A DNA stretch of 64,000 nucleotides from Escherichia coli DSM 30083 = JCM 1649 = ATCC 11775 (GTDB taxonomy: Bacteria > Pseudomonadota > Gammaproteobacteria > Enterobacterales > Enterobacteriaceae): positions 1,178,001 to 1,242,000 of the forward strand of contig NZ_CP033092.2 in NCBI RefSeq assembly GCF_003697165.2. Direction: 5' to 3'. The translations under genes were made by a program, and so were the position numbers. Shown here piece by piece: positions 1 to 8,807 of the stretch (the stretch's first letter is position 1; the number at the start of each line of letters is the position of its first letter). The notes under the pieces are model-generated. The model worked only from the letters and a program-made list of their open reading frames with translations. It did not search any database and was not told where the DNA came from.

Positions 1-100
1 CCGGCGGGAATGTTTCAGCGGTGACCGTGATGCGGTGCGTCGTCAGGCTACTGCGTATGCATTGCAGACCTTGTGGCAACAATTTCTACAAAACACTTGA
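1..100 (+). CDS. pncC: pncC 3' end, NMN amidohydrolase (partial)
   Basis: The first 100 bases encode the last 32 residues of PncC (formerly YgaD), read from base 2 and ending in ALQTLWQQFLQNT and a TGA at 98-100. PncC deamidates nicotinamide mononucleotide in the pyridine nucleotide salvage cycle. Only the C-terminus is present; the start lies outside the window. Its stop codon overlaps the -35 element of the recA promoter, the usual E. coli arrangement. Identification rests on the tail sequence and on its position just upstream of recA. Confidence 0.9.
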   Translation, partial: RRECFSGDRDAVRRQATAYALQTLWQQFLQNT

Positions 101-124
101 TACTGTATGAGCATACAGTATAAT
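97..124 (+). promoter_or_regulatory. recA promoter with LexA (SOS) box
   Basis: A -35 TTGATA (97-102) and a -10 TATAAT (119-124) are separated by 16 bp. Between and overlapping them lies the 20-bp palindrome TACTGTATGAGCATACAGTA at 101-120, a near-consensus LexA operator. LexA bound here blocks RNA polymerase; after DNA damage, RecA-stimulated LexA cleavage derepresses recA and, by read-through, recX. Confidence 0.95.
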
Positions 125-179
125 TGCTTCAACAGAACATATTGACTATCCGGTATTACCCGGCATGACAGGAGTAAAA

Positions 180-1241
180 ATGGCTATCGACGAAAACAAA
201 CAGAAAGCGTTGGCGGCAGCACTGGGCCAGATTGAGAAACAATTTGGTAAAGGCTCCATCATGCGCCTGGGTGAAGACCGTTCCATGGATGTGGAAACCA
301 TCTCTACCGGTTCGCTTTCACTGGATATCGCGCTTGGGGCAGGTGGTCTGCCGATGGGCCGTATCGTCGAAATCTACGGACCAGAATCTTCCGGTAAAAC
401 CACGCTGACGTTGCAGGTGATCGCCGCAGCGCAGCGCGAAGGTAAAACCTGTGCGTTTATCGATGCTGAACACGCGCTGGACCCAATCTACGCACGTAAA
501 CTGGGCGTTGATATCGACAACCTGCTGTGCTCCCAGCCGGATACCGGCGAGCAGGCACTGGAAATCTGTGACGCCCTGGCACGTTCTGGCGCAGTAGACG
601 TTATCGTCGTTGACTCCGTGGCGGCACTGACGCCGAAAGCGGAAATCGAAGGCGAAATCGGCGACTCTCACATGGGCCTTGCGGCACGTATGATGAGCCA
701 GGCGATGCGTAAGCTGGCGGGTAACCTGAAGCAGTCCAACACGCTGCTGATCTTCATCAACCAGATCCGTATGAAAATTGGTGTGATGTTCGGTAACCCG
801 GAAACCACTACTGGTGGTAACGCGCTGAAATTCTACGCCTCTGTTCGTCTCGATATCCGTCGTATCGGCGCGGTGAAAGAGGGCGAAAACGTGGTGGGTA
901 GCGAAACCCGCGTGAAAGTGGTGAAGAACAAAATCGCTGCGCCGTTTAAACAGGCTGAATTCCAGATCCTCTACGGCGAAGGTATCAACTTCTACGGCGA
1001 GCTGGTTGACCTGGGCGTGAAAGAGAAGCTTATCGAGAAAGCAGGCGCGTGGTACAGCTACAAAGGTGAGAAGATCGGTCAGGGTAAAGCGAATGCGACT
1101 GCCTGGCTGAAAGATAACCCGGAAACCGCGAAAGAGATCGAGAAGAAAGTACGTGAGTTGCTGCTGAGCAACCCGAACTCAACGCCGGATTTCTCTGTAG
1201 ATGACAGCGAAGGCGTAGCAGAAACTAACGAAGATTTTTAA
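180..1241 (+). CDS. recA: RecA recombinase
   Basis: RecA forms filaments on single-stranded DNA, catalyses homologous pairing and strand exchange, and acts as coprotease for LexA, UmuD and phage repressors, including the S24 repressor of the prophage in this window. The 353-residue length is exactly that of E. coli RecA. The start at 180 (MAIDENKQK) follows GGAG at 171-174; an in-frame ATG at 165 is too far upstream of that site. The Walker A motif GPESSGKTT lies near residues 67-75, the L2 loop around the GGNALKFY segment, and an acidic tail ([13 protein letters not shown]) closes the protein. A hairpin terminator follows before recX, so recX is made by partial read-through. Confidence 0.99.
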
Positions 1242-1259
1242 TCGTCTTGTTTGATACAC

Positions 1260-1290
1260 AAGGGTCGCATCTGCGGCCCTTTTGCTTTTT
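1260..1290 (+). terminator. recA-recX intergenic terminator
   Basis: AGGGTCGCATCTGCGGCCCT forms a GC-rich hairpin followed by TTTTGCTTTTTT. It sits 20 bp after the recA stop. In E. coli most recA transcripts end here and a small fraction continues into recX, which keeps the inhibitor scarce relative to RecA. Confidence 0.85.
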
Positions 1291-1309
1291 TAAGTTGTAA
1301 GGATATGCC

Positions 1310-1810
1310 ATGACAGAATCAACATCCCGTCGCCCGGCATATGCTCGCCTGTTGGATCGTGCGGTACGCATTCTGGCGGTGCGCGATCACAGTGAGCAAG
1401 AACTGCGACGTAAACTCGCGGCACCTATTATGGGCAAAAATGGCCCGGAAGAGATTGATGCCACGGCAGAAGATTACGAGCGCGTTATTGCCTGGTGCCA
1501 CGAACATGGCTATCTTGATGACAGCCGATTTGTTGCGCGCTTTATCGCCAGCCGTAGCCGCAAAGGTTATGGACCTGCGCGTATTCGTCAGGAACTGAAT
1601 CAGAAAGGTATTTCCCGCGAAGCGACAGAAAAAGCGATGCGTGAATGTGACATCGACTGGTGCGCACTGGCGCGCGATCAGGCGACGCGAAAATATGGCG
1701 AACCTTTGCCAACTGTCTTTTCAGAAAAAGTTAAGATCCAGCGTTTTCTGCTCTATCGTGGCTATCTGATGGAAGATATCCAGGATATTTGGCGAAATTT
1801 TGCCGACTGA
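1310..1810 (+). CDS. recX: RecX, RecA regulator
   Basis: RecX is a small, mainly helical protein of three tandem three-helix repeats that binds in the groove of RecA filaments and inhibits their growth, limiting recombinase and coprotease activity. The 166-residue ORF starts at ATG 1310 after AAGGA (MTESTSRRPAY) and matches E. coli RecX in length. The RecX signature pattern HGYLDDSRFVARF and the repeat GYGPARIRQELNQKGIS are visible in the middle of the protein. It lies directly downstream of recA in the same orientation and depends on read-through of the intergenic terminator. Confidence 0.97.
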   Translation: MTESTSRRPAYARLLDRAVRILAVRDHSEQELRRKLAAPIMGKNGPEEIDATAEDYERVIAWCHEHGYLDDSRFVARFIASRSRKGYGPARIRQELNQKGISREATEKAMRECDIDWCALARDQATRKYGEPLPTVFSEKVKIQRFLLYRGYLMEDIQDIWRNFAD

Positions 1811-1937
1811 ACGCATACGGTATTTTACTTCCCAGTCAAGAAAACTTATCTTATTCCCACTTTTCAGTTACCAGCCCGGCGGTTAAGACACGCTGGAGCT
1901 GGTGGCGATATTTCGTTAGCTTGATTTCAGGATAATT

Positions 1938-4568
1938 ATGAGCAAGAGCACCGCTGAGATCCGTCAGGCGTTTCTCGACTTTTTCCATAGTAAGGGACAT
2001 CAGGTAGTTGCCAGCAGCTCCCTGGTACCCCATAACGACCCAACTTTGTTGTTTACCAACGCCGGGATGAACCAGTTCAAGGATGTGTTCCTTGGGCTCG
2101 ACAAGCGTAATTATTCCCGCGCTACCACTTCCCAACGCTGCGTGCGTGCGGGTGGTAAACACAACGACCTGGAAAACGTCGGTTACACCGCGCGTCATCA
2201 TACCTTCTTCGAAATGCTGGGCAACTTCAGCTTCGGCGACTATTTCAAACACGATGCCATTCAGTTTGCATGGGAACTGCTGACCAGCGAAAAATGGTTT
2301 GCCCTGCCGAAAGAGCGTCTGTGGGTTACCGTCTATGAAAGCGACGACGAAGCCTACGAAATCTGGGAGAAAGAAGTAGGGATCCCGCGCGAACGTATTA
2401 TTCGCATCGGCGATAACAAAGGTGCGCCATACGCATCTGACAACTTCTGGCAGATGGGTGACACTGGTCCGTGCGGCCCGTGCACCGAAATCTTCTACGA
2501 TCACGGCGACCACATTTGGGGCGGCCCTCCGGGAAGTCCGGAAGAAGACGGCGACCGCTACATTGAGATCTGGAACATCGTCTTCATGCAGTTCAACCGC
2601 CAGGCCGATGGCACGATGGAACCGCTGCCGAAACCGTCTGTAGATACCGGTATGGGTCTGGAGCGTATTGCTGCGGTGCTGCAACACGTTAACTCTAACT
2701 ATGACATCGACCTGTTCCGCACGTTGATCCAGGCGGTAGCGAAAGTCACTGGCGCGACCGATCTGAGCAATAAATCGCTGCGCGTAATCGCAGACCACAT
2801 TCGTTCTTGTGCGTTCCTGATCGCGGATGGCGTAATGCCGTCCAATGAAAGCCGTGGTTATGTACTGCGTCGTATCATTCGTCGCGCAGTGCGTCACGGT
2901 AATATGCTCGGCGCGAAAGAAACCTTCTTCTACAAACTGGTTGGTCCGCTGATCGACGTTATGGGCTCTGCGGGTGAAGACCTGAAACGACAGCAGGCGC
3001 AGGTTGAGCAGGTGCTGAAGACTGAAGAAGAGCAGTTTGCCCGTACTCTGGAGCGCGGTCTGGCGCTGCTGGATGAAGAGCTGGCAAAACTTTCTGGTGA
3101 TACGCTGGATGGTGAAACTGCTTTCCGCCTGTACGACACCTACGGCTTCCCGGTTGACCTGACGGCTGACGTTTGCCGTGAGCGCAACATCAAAGTTGAC
3201 GAAGCTGGTTTTGACGCAGCAATGGAAGAGCAGCGTCGTCGTGCGCGCGAAGCCAGCGGCTTTGGTGCCGATTACAACGCAATGATCCGTGTTGACAGTG
3301 CATCTGAATTTAAAGGCTATGACCATCTGGAACTGAACGGCAAAGTGACCGCGCTGTTTGTTGATGGTAAAGCGGTTGATGCCATCAATGCAGGCCAGGA
3401 AGCTGTGGTCGTGCTGGATCAAACGCCATTCTATGCGGAATCCGGCGGTCAGGTTGGTGATAAAGGCGAACTGAAAGGCGCTAACTTCTCCTTCGCGGTG
3501 GAAGATACGCAGAAATACGGCCAGGCGATTGGTCACATCGGTAAACTTGCTGCGGGTTCTCTGAAAGTGGGCGACGCTGTGCAGGCTGATGTTGATGAGG
3601 CTCGTCGCGCCCGTATTCGTCTGAATCACTCCGCAACGCACCTGATGCACGCTGCGCTGCGCCAGGTTCTGGGTACTCATGTATCGCAGAAAGGTTCACT
3701 GGTTAACGACAAAGTGCTGCGCTTCGACTTCTCACACAACGAAGCGATGAAACCAGAAGAGATTCGTGCGGTCGAAGACCTGGTGAACGCACAGATTCGC
3801 CGTAACTTGCCGATCGAAACCAACATCATGGATCTCGAAGCGGCAAAAGCGAAAGGTGCGATGGCACTGTTCGGCGAGAAGTATGATGAGCGCGTACGCG
3901 TGCTGAGCATGGGCGATTTCTCCACCGAGCTGTGTGGCGGTACTCACGCCAGCCGCACTGGTGATATTGGTCTGTTCCGCATCATCTCTGAATCGGGTAC
4001 TGCTGCAGGCGTTCGTCGTATCGAAGCGGTAACCGGAGAAGGCGCTATCGCCACCGTTCATGCAGACAGCGATCGCTTAAGCGAAGTCGCGCATCTGCTG
4101 AAAGGCGATAGCAATAATCTGGCTGATAAAGTGCGTTCAGTACTGGAACGTACGCGTCAGCTGGAAAAAGAGTTACAACAGCTTAAAGAACAAGCTGCCG
4201 CACAGGAGAGCGCAAATCTTTCCAGTAAGGCAATTGATGTTAATGGTGTTAAGCTGTTGGTTAGCGAGCTTAGCGGTGTTGAGCCGAAAATGTTGCGTAC
4301 CATGGTTGACGATTTAAAAAATCAGCTGGGGTCGACAATTATCGTGCTGGCAACGGTAGCCGAAGGTAAGGTTTCTCTGATTGCAGGCGTATCTAAGGAC
4401 GTCACAGATCGTGTGAAAGCAGGGGAACTGATTGGTATGGTCGCTCAGCAGGTGGGCGGCAAGGGTGGTGGACGTCCTGACATGGCGCAAGCCGGTGGTA
4501 CGGATGCTGCGGCCTTACCTGCAGCGTTAGCCAGTGTGAAAGGCTGGGTCAGCGCGAAATTGCAATAA
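1938..4568 (+). CDS. alaS: Alanyl-tRNA synthetase
   Basis: AlaRS charges tRNA-Ala in the cytosol and hydrolyses mischarged Ser- and Gly-tRNA-Ala. The 876-residue length is normal for E. coli. The N-terminal class II catalytic domain begins MSKSTAEIRQAFLDFF. The editing domain holds the zinc-binding motifs HSATHLMH and CGGTH. A coiled-coil region (LEKELQQLKEQAAAQE) precedes the C-Ala domain with the glycine-rich GGKGGGRPDMAQAGG near the end. AGGATAAT lies just before the ATG at 1938. E. coli AlaRS represses its own promoter; an operator was not delimited here. Confidence 0.99.
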   Translation: MSKSTAEIRQAFLDFFHSKGHQVVASSSLVPHNDPTLLFTNAGMNQFKDVFLGLDKRNYSRATTSQRCVRAGGKHNDLENVGYTARHHTFFEMLGNFSFGDYFKHDAIQFAWELLTSEKWFALPKERLWVTVYESDDEAYEIWEKEVGIPRERIIRIGDNKGAPYASDNFWQMGDTGPCGPCTEIFYDHGDHIWGGPPGSPEEDGDRYIEIWNIVFMQFNRQADGTMEPLPKPSVDTGMGLERIAAVLQHVNSNYDIDLFRTLIQAVAKVTGATDLSNKSLRVIADHIRSCAFLIADGVMPSNESRGYVLRRIIRRAVRHGNMLGAKETFFYKLVGPLIDVMGSAGEDLKRQQAQVEQVLKTEEEQFARTLERGLALLDEELAKLSGDTLDGETAFRLYDTYGFPVDLTADVCRERNIKVDEAGFDAAMEEQRRRAREASGFGADYNAMIRVDSASEFKGYDHLELNGKVTALFVDGKAVDAINAGQEAVVVLDQTPFYAESGGQVGDKGELKGANFSFAVEDTQKYGQAIGHIGKLAAGSLKVGDAVQADVDEARRARIRLNHSATHLMHAALRQVLGTHVSQKGSLVNDKVLRFDFSHNEAMKPEEIRAVEDLVNAQIRRNLPIETNIMDLEAAKAKGAMALFGEKYDERVRVLSMGDFSTELCGGTHASRTGDIGLFRIISESGTAAGVRRIEAVTGEGAIATVHADSDRLSEVAHLLKGDSNNLADKVRSVLERTRQLEKELQQLKEQAAAQESANLSSKAIDVNGVKLLVSELSGVEPKMLRTMVDDLKNQLGSTIIVLATVAEGKVSLIAGVSKDVTDRVKAGELIGMVAQQVGGKGGGRPDMAQAGGTDAAALPAALASVKGWVSAKLQ

Positions 4569-4802
4569 TATAAGCGTCAGGCAATGCCGTGGACTCGCTT
4601 CACGGCATTCGCATTAACGCTATCGACAACGATAAAGTCAGGTTGAAGTTGTGTATATCGGCTAAACTTAGGTTTAACAGAATGTAATGCCATGACTGCT
4701 TAGATGTAATGTGTTTGTCATTGCTTACTTTTTGGCGTTATATGATGGATAATGCCGGGATACAGAGAGACCCGACTCTTTTAATCTTTCAAGGAGCAAA
4801 GA

Positions 4803-4988
4803 ATGCTGATTCTGACTCGTCGAGTTGGTGAGACCCTCATGATTGGGGATGAGGTCACCGTGACAGTTTTAGGGGTAAAGGGCAACCAGGTACGTATTGG
4901 CGTAAATGCCCCGAAGGAAGTTTCTGTTCACCGTGAAGAGATCTACCAGCGTATCCAGGCTGAAAAATCCCAGCAGTCCAGTTACTAA
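4803..4988 (+). CDS. csrA: CsrA carbon storage regulator
   Basis: CsrA is a homodimeric RNA-binding protein that binds GGA motifs in mRNA leaders, repressing glycogen synthesis and biofilm genes and activating glycolysis and motility; CsrB and CsrC sRNAs titrate it. The 61-residue protein ([17 protein letters not shown]) is full length, with the RNA-contacting N-terminal strand and the [10 protein letters not shown] segment. The Shine-Dalgarno AAGGAG at 4792-4797 contains a GGA motif, and upstream GGATAATG and GGGATAC add others, consistent with the known translational autoregulation. The 234-bp gap after alaS carries its own promoters in E. coli. Confidence 0.98.
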
Positions 4989-4995
4989 TCTTTCC

Positions 4996-5021
4996 GCGTC
5001 TCATCTTTATCGGTGAGACGC
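4996..5021 (+). terminator. Hairpin downstream of csrA
   Basis: GCGTCTCA (4996-5003) pairs with TGAGACGC (5014-5021) around a 10-nt loop, starting 7 bp after the csrA stop. The following sequence ACCCTCAAAATTTCTCTTT is not a clean U tract, so this is either a modest intrinsic terminator or an mRNA 3'-end stabiliser. Confidence 0.6.
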
Positions 5022-5213
5022 ACCCTCAAAATTTCTCTTTCACTCCATTGTCTTTTCGCTTTACTCCCGTTCATTCAACTTAAGTCTCCATTTTTTTGCA
5101 TTACTGCTATCTGTCAGACCTCCGTTTTTCTGTTGATAAAACACTCTTTTTGACGTTTTTACAGACTAATTGAGCGTGAAGTGTGCAAACGATAAAAGTG
5201 TGGGAAAAATTGT

Positions 5214-5241
5214 TTGACTTATAAGTCTCAGAAAGTAATAT
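5214..5241 (+). promoter_or_regulatory. Promoter of the serV-argVYZQ tRNA operon
   Basis: A -35 TTGACT (5214-5219) and a -10 TAATAT (5236-5241) are 16 bp apart, followed at once by the GC-rich discriminator GTGCGCC. Such discriminators are typical of stable RNA promoters under stringent (ppGpp/DksA) control. It lies about 60 bp upstream of serV. The rest of the 315-bp csrA-serV gap shows no gene. Confidence 0.8.
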
Positions 5242-5303
5242 GTGCGCCACGCAGCGACGATGAGCGATAAACAAGTTCTTCGAAGCACTCGTAAGAGGCG
5301 TGT

Positions 5304-5396
5304 GGTGAGGTGGCCGAGAGGCTGAAGGCGCTCCCCTGCTAAGGGAGTATGCGGTCAAAAGCTGCATCCGGGGTTCGAATCCCCGCCTCACCGCCA
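5304..5396 (+). tRNA. serV: tRNA-Ser (GCU)
   Basis: This is a 93-nt class II tRNA with a long variable arm. The anticodon loop CCCCTGCTAAGGG carries GCT, the T arm is GGTTCGAATCC, and CCA is encoded at the 3' end. It is the first gene of the tRNA operon, and matches E. coli serV by sequence and by position next to the Arg tRNA genes. Confidence 0.97.
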
Positions 5397-5399
5397 TTT

Positions 5400-5476
5400 G
5401 CATCCGTAGCTCAGCTGGATAGAGTACTCGGCTACGAACCGAGCGGTCGGAGGTTCGAATCCTCCCGGATGCACCA
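5400..5476 (+). tRNA. argV: tRNA-Arg (ACG), copy 1
   Basis: This is a 77-nt cloverleaf with anticodon ACG in CGGCTACGAACCG (adenosine 34 is converted to inosine), T arm GGTTCGAATCC, and encoded CCA. It follows serV after 3 bp and is the first of four identical copies. Confidence 0.97.
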
Positions 5477-5540
5477 TCTCTTACTTGATACGGCTTTAGT
5501 GGCGGTATCAAAAAATCTGCAGTAAAGTAAGTTTCCCGAT

Positions 5541-5617
5541 GCATCCGTAGCTCAGCTGGATAGAGTACTCGGCTACGAACCGAGCGGTCGGAGGTTCGAA
5601 TCCTCCCGGATGCACCA
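5541..5617 (+). tRNA. argY: tRNA-Arg (ACG), copy 2
   Basis: It is identical in all 77 positions to the preceding tRNA-Arg, with anticodon ACG and encoded CCA. The 64-bp spacer before it resembles the next two spacers but differs at several bases. Confidence 0.97.
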
Positions 5618-5680
5618 TCTCTTACTTGATATGGCTTTAGTAGCGATATCAATATCAGTAGTAAAATAAATTTTCCCGAT

Positions 5681-5757
5681 GCATCCGTAGCTCAGCTGGA
5701 TAGAGTACTCGGCTACGAACCGAGCGGTCGGAGGTTCGAATCCTCCCGGATGCACCA
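5681..5757 (+). tRNA. argZ: tRNA-Arg (ACG), copy 3
   Basis: It is identical to the other tRNA-Arg copies, with anticodon ACG and encoded CCA. The 63-bp spacers before and after it are identical to each other, pointing to recent tandem duplication or gene conversion. Confidence 0.97.
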
Positions 5758-5820
5758 TCTCTTACTTGATATGGCTTTAGTAGCGATATCAATATCAGTA
5801 GTAAAATAAATTTTCCCGAT

Positions 5821-5897
5821 GCATCCGTAGCTCAGCTGGATAGAGTACTCGGCTACGAACCGAGCGGTCGGAGGTTCGAATCCTCCCGGATGCACCA
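5821..5897 (+). tRNA. argQ: tRNA-Arg (ACG), copy 4
   Basis: This is the last of the four identical tRNA-Arg genes, with anticodon ACG and encoded CCA. It is followed by CCATATTCTCC instead of the repeated spacer, and the last part of the tRNA is duplicated about 130 bp further on. Confidence 0.97.
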
Positions 5898-6012
5898 TAT
5901 TCTCCGTAACCTTCAGCAATGAAGGTATCGAAGAGGTAGCGGTATTAACCGCAGGCACCAGGGAGGATAACGTTGCGCCAGCAGCGGCCCGAAGGGCGAA
6001 CGCCAGTGAGTC

Positions 6013-6037
6013 ATCCTCCCGGATGCACCATATTCTC
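6013..6037 (+). repeat. Duplicated 3' end of tRNA-Arg plus flank
   Basis: TCCTCCCGGATGCACCATAT and the following TCTCC at 6016-6037 repeat the end of argQ and its flank (5881-5906). The intervening 110 bp contains GC-rich inverted repeats (GCGGCCCGAAGGGCG) and no gene. This could mark an old insertion at the tRNA end or serve as a processing or termination structure after the operon. Confidence 0.7.
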
Positions 6038-6177
6038 CAAAAAATTTCCTTCAAAAATATCTCATTTCTAAATAACTACTTTATCCATTTCCTGAATTTT
6101 CTTCTCCTTCGCCATCAGCGACAAAATCAAGCAATTACGCTAAAGTAACGTCATATTTTTCGACTTGCGAGAAGACC

Positions 6178-6744
6178 ATGTACGAGCGTTATGCAGGTTT
6201 AATTTTTGATATGGATGGCACCATCCTGGATACCGAGCCTACGCACCGTAAAGCGTGGCGCGAAGTATTAGGGCACTACGGTCTTCAGTACGATGTTCAG
6301 GCGATGATTGCGCTTAATGGCTCGCCCACCTGGCGTATTGCTCAGGCGATTATTGAGCTGAATCAGGCCGATCTCGACCCGCATGCGTTAGCGCGTGAAA
6401 AAACAGAAGCAGTAAGAAGTATGCTGCTGGATAGTGTCGAGCCGCTTCCTCTTGTTGAAGTGGTGAAAAGCTGGCATGGTCGTCGCCCAATGGCTGTAGG
6501 AACGGGGAGTGAAAGCGCCATCGCTGAGGCATTGCTGGCACACCTGGGATTACGCCGTTATTTTGACGCCGTCGTCGCTGCCGATCACGTCAAACACCAT
6601 AAACCCGCGCCAGACACATTTTTGTTGTGCGCGCAGCGTATGGGCGTGCAACCGACGCAGTGTGTGGTCTTTGAAGATGCCGATTTCGGTATTCAGGCGG
6701 CCCGTGCAGCAGGCATGGACGCCGTGGATGTTCGCTTGCTGTGA
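6178..6744 (+). CDS. yqaB: YqaB, fructose-1-phosphate phosphatase (HAD family)
   Basis: YqaB is a soluble HAD-superfamily phosphatase active on fructose-1-phosphate and 6-phosphogluconate in E. coli. HAD motif I FDMDGTILDTEP is at about residues 10-21, with nucleophile and acid-base aspartates in DMD. Motif II lies in AVGTGSESAIAEALL, the motif III lysine in HHKPAPDTFL, and motif IV in VVFEDADFGIQAA. The length of 188 residues is the family norm. The start ATG follows GAGAAGACC. The stop overlaps the GTG start of yqaA, so the two are translationally coupled. Confidence 0.95.
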   Translation: MYERYAGLIFDMDGTILDTEPTHRKAWREVLGHYGLQYDVQAMIALNGSPTWRIAQAIIELNQADLDPHALAREKTEAVRSMLLDSVEPLPLVEVVKSWHGRRPMAVGTGSESAIAEALLAHLGLRRYFDAVVAADHVKHHKPAPDTFLLCAQRMGVQPTQCVVFEDADFGIQAARAAGMDAVDVRLL

Positions 6745-7169
6745 GTGAAGTGTTATCGCTTTTCTCGTTGTTTGCCAGTAGTTTTCTCAGCGCTACACTA
6801 TTACCCGGCAACTCCGAAGTCGTGCTGGTGGCAATGTTGCTTTCCGGAGTGAGTCATCCCTGGGTTTTAGTTTTAACAGCAACAATGGGTAATAGCCTTG
6901 GAGGGTTAACTAACGTTATCCTTGGGCGTTTCTTTCCATTGCGTAAAACATCGCGCTGGCAAGAGAAAGCTACCGGCTGGCTGAAACGCTATGGTGCAGT
7001 CACGCTATTATTAAGCTGGATGCCCGTGGTTGGCGATTTACTGTGTCTGTTAGCGGGATGGATGCGCATCTCGTGGGGACCGGTAATCTTTTTTTTGTGC
7101 CTTGGTAAAGCGTTACGCTATGTTGCAGTTGCAGCAGCTACCGTTCAGGGCATGATGTGGTGGCACTAA
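6741..7169 (+). CDS. yqaA: YqaA, inner membrane protein of the DedA/SNARE-associated superfamily
   Basis: This is a 142-residue hydrophobic protein starting at GTG 6741 and overlapping yqaB by 4 bp. Several membrane segments are evident (FSLFASSFLSATLLPG, HPWVLVLTATMGNSLGG, the TLLLSWMPVVGDLLCLLAGW block and a C-terminal segment). The G...PVVGDLLC...G pattern resembles DedA-like membrane proteins related to SNARE-associated Tvp38/YdjX families. Its physiological role is not established. It sits between yqaB and gshA, all on the same strand. Confidence 0.9.
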   Translation: MSEVLSLFSLFASSFLSATLLPGNSEVVLVAMLLSGVSHPWVLVLTATMGNSLGGLTNVILGRFFPLRKTSRWQEKATGWLKRYGAVTLLLSWMPVVGDLLCLLAGWMRISWGPVIFFLCLGKALRYVAVAAATVQGMMWWH

Positions 7170-7241
7170 TTGTAGGCCTGCACATATGGTCACCATTACA
7201 GTTATGCTAATTAAAACGATTTTGACAGGCGGGAGGTCAAT

Positions 7242-8798
7242 TTGATCCCGGACGTATCACAGGCGCTGGCCTGGCTGGAAAAACATCCTCAGGCGTTAAA
7301 GGGGATACAGCGTGGGCTGGAGCGCGAAACTTTGCGTGTTAATGCTGATGGCACACTGGCAACAACAGGTCATCCTGAAGCATTAGGTTCTGCACTGACC
7401 CATAAATGGATTACTACCGATTTTGCGGAAGCATTGCTGGAATTTATTACACCAGTGGATGGTGATATTGAACATATGCTGACCTTTATGCGCGATCTGC
7501 ATCGCTATACGGCGCGCAATATGGGCGATGAGCGGATGTGGCCGTTAAGTATGCCATGCTATATCGCAGAAGGTCAGGACATCGAACTGGCACAGTACGG
7601 CACTTCTAACACCGGTCGCTTTAAAACGCTGTACCGTGAAGGGCTGAAAAATCGCTACGGCGCGCTGATGCAAACCATTTCCGGCGTGCACTATAATTTC
7701 TCTTTGCCAATGGCATTCTGGCAAGCGAAGTGCGGTGATATCTCGGGCGCTGATGCCAAAGAGAAAATTTCTGCGGGCTATTTCCGCGTTATCCGCAATT
7801 ACTATCGTTTCGGTTGGGTCATTCCTTATTTGTTTGGTGCGTCTCCAGCGATTTGTTCTTCTTTCTTGCAAGGAAAACCAACGTCGCTGCCGTTTGAGAA
7901 AACCGAGTGCGGTATGTATTACCTGCCGTATGCGACCTCTCTTCGTTTGAGCGATCTTGGCTATACCAATAAATCGCAAAGCAATCTTGGTATCACCTTC
8001 AATGATCTCTACGAGTACGTGGCGGGCCTTAAACAGGCAATCAAAACGCCATCGGAAGAGTACGCGAAGATTGGTATTGAGAAAGACGGTAAGCGGCTGC
8101 AAATCAACAGCAATGTGCTGCAGATTGAAAACGAACTGTACGCGCCGATTCGTCCAAAACGCGTTACCCGCAGTGGTGAGTCGCCTTCTGATGCGCTGTT
8201 ACGTGGCGGCATTGAATATATTGAAGTCCGCTCGCTGGATATCAACCCGTTCTCGCCGATTGGTGTAGATGAACAACAGGTGCGATTCCTCGACCTGTTT
8301 ATGGTCTGGTGTGCGCTGGCTGACGCACCGGAAATGAGCAGTAGCGAACTTGCCTGTACACGCGTTAACTGGAACCGGGTGATCCTCGAAGGTCGCAAAC
8401 CGGGCCTGACGCTGGGTATCGGCTGCGAAACCGCGCAGTTCCCGTTACCGCAGGTGGGTAAAGATCTGTTCCGCGATCTGAAACGCGTCGCGCAAACGCT
8501 GGATAGCATTAACGGCGGCGAAGCGTATCAGAAAGTGTGTGATGAACTGGTCGCCTGCTTCGATAATCCCGATCTGACTTTCTCTGCCCGTATCTTAAGG
8601 TCTATGATTGATACTGGTATTGGCGGAACAGGCAAAGCGTTTGCTGAAGCGTACCGTAATCTGCTGCGTGAAGAGCCGCTGGAAATTCTGCGCGAAGAGG
8701 ATTTTGTCGCCGAGCGCGAGGCGTCTGAACGCCGTCAGCAGGAAATGGAAGCCGCTGATACCGAACCGTTTGCGGTGTGGCTGGAAAAGCACGCCTGA
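7242..8798 (+). CDS. gshA: Glutamate-cysteine ligase
   Basis: GshA joins glutamate and cysteine in an ATP-dependent gamma-peptide bond, the first and rate-limiting step of glutathione synthesis in the cytosol. The 518-residue length matches the E. coli enzyme. The start is TTG at 7242, supported by GGGAGG 5 bp upstream and by the known N-terminus IPDVSQALAWLEKHPQ; the weak start codon probably limits expression. Family segments such as RGLERETLRVN and SGVHYNFSLP near the active site are present. It is followed by a hairpin shared with the opposing micA gene. Confidence 0.98.
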   Translation: MIPDVSQALAWLEKHPQALKGIQRGLERETLRVNADGTLATTGHPEALGSALTHKWITTDFAEALLEFITPVDGDIEHMLTFMRDLHRYTARNMGDERMWPLSMPCYIAEGQDIELAQYGTSNTGRFKTLYREGLKNRYGALMQTISGVHYNFSLPMAFWQAKCGDISGADAKEKISAGYFRVIRNYYRFGWVIPYLFGASPAICSSFLQGKPTSLPFEKTECGMYYLPYATSLRLSDLGYTNKSQSNLGITFNDLYEYVAGLKQAIKTPSEEYAKIGIEKDGKRLQINSNVLQIENELYAPIRPKRVTRSGESPSDALLRGGIEYIEVRSLDINPFSPIGVDEQQVRFLDLFMVWCALADAPEMSSSELACTRVNWNRVILEGRKPGLTLGIGCETAQFPLPQVGKDLFRDLKRVAQTLDSINGGEAYQKVCDELVACFDNPDLTFSARILRSMIDTGIGGTGKAFAEAYRNLLREEPLEILREEDFVAEREASERRQQEMEAADTEPFAVWLEKHA

Positions 8799-8807
8799 CA
8801 GATAAAG

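Larger units (their letters stand above)
5400..5897 (+). repeat. Tandem array of four tRNA-Arg units
   Basis: Four identical 77-bp tRNA-Arg genes recur with a period of about 140 bp. The unit from the third to the fourth copy, including its spacer, is an exact repeat of the unit from the second to the third. Such arrays expand and contract by unequal recombination. Confidence 0.9.

Noticed and set aside
165..179. Upstream ATG for recA (MTGVK extension)
   Set aside because: The ribosome site GGAG at 171-174 lies after this ATG, and RecA is known to begin with AIDENKQK.
1851..3680. 609-codon open frame on the minus strand across alaS
   Set aside because: It is antisense to the highly conserved alaS coding sequence; long antisense frames arise from E. 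coli codon bias. The product is rich in Phe, His and Arg, resembles no family, and has no ribosome site.
5107..6054. Minus-strand frames through the tRNA array (repeated SGRIRTSDRSVRSRVLYPAELRM-type product)
   Set aside because: They are the translated complement of the repeated tRNA-Arg genes, a frequent source of spurious proteins.
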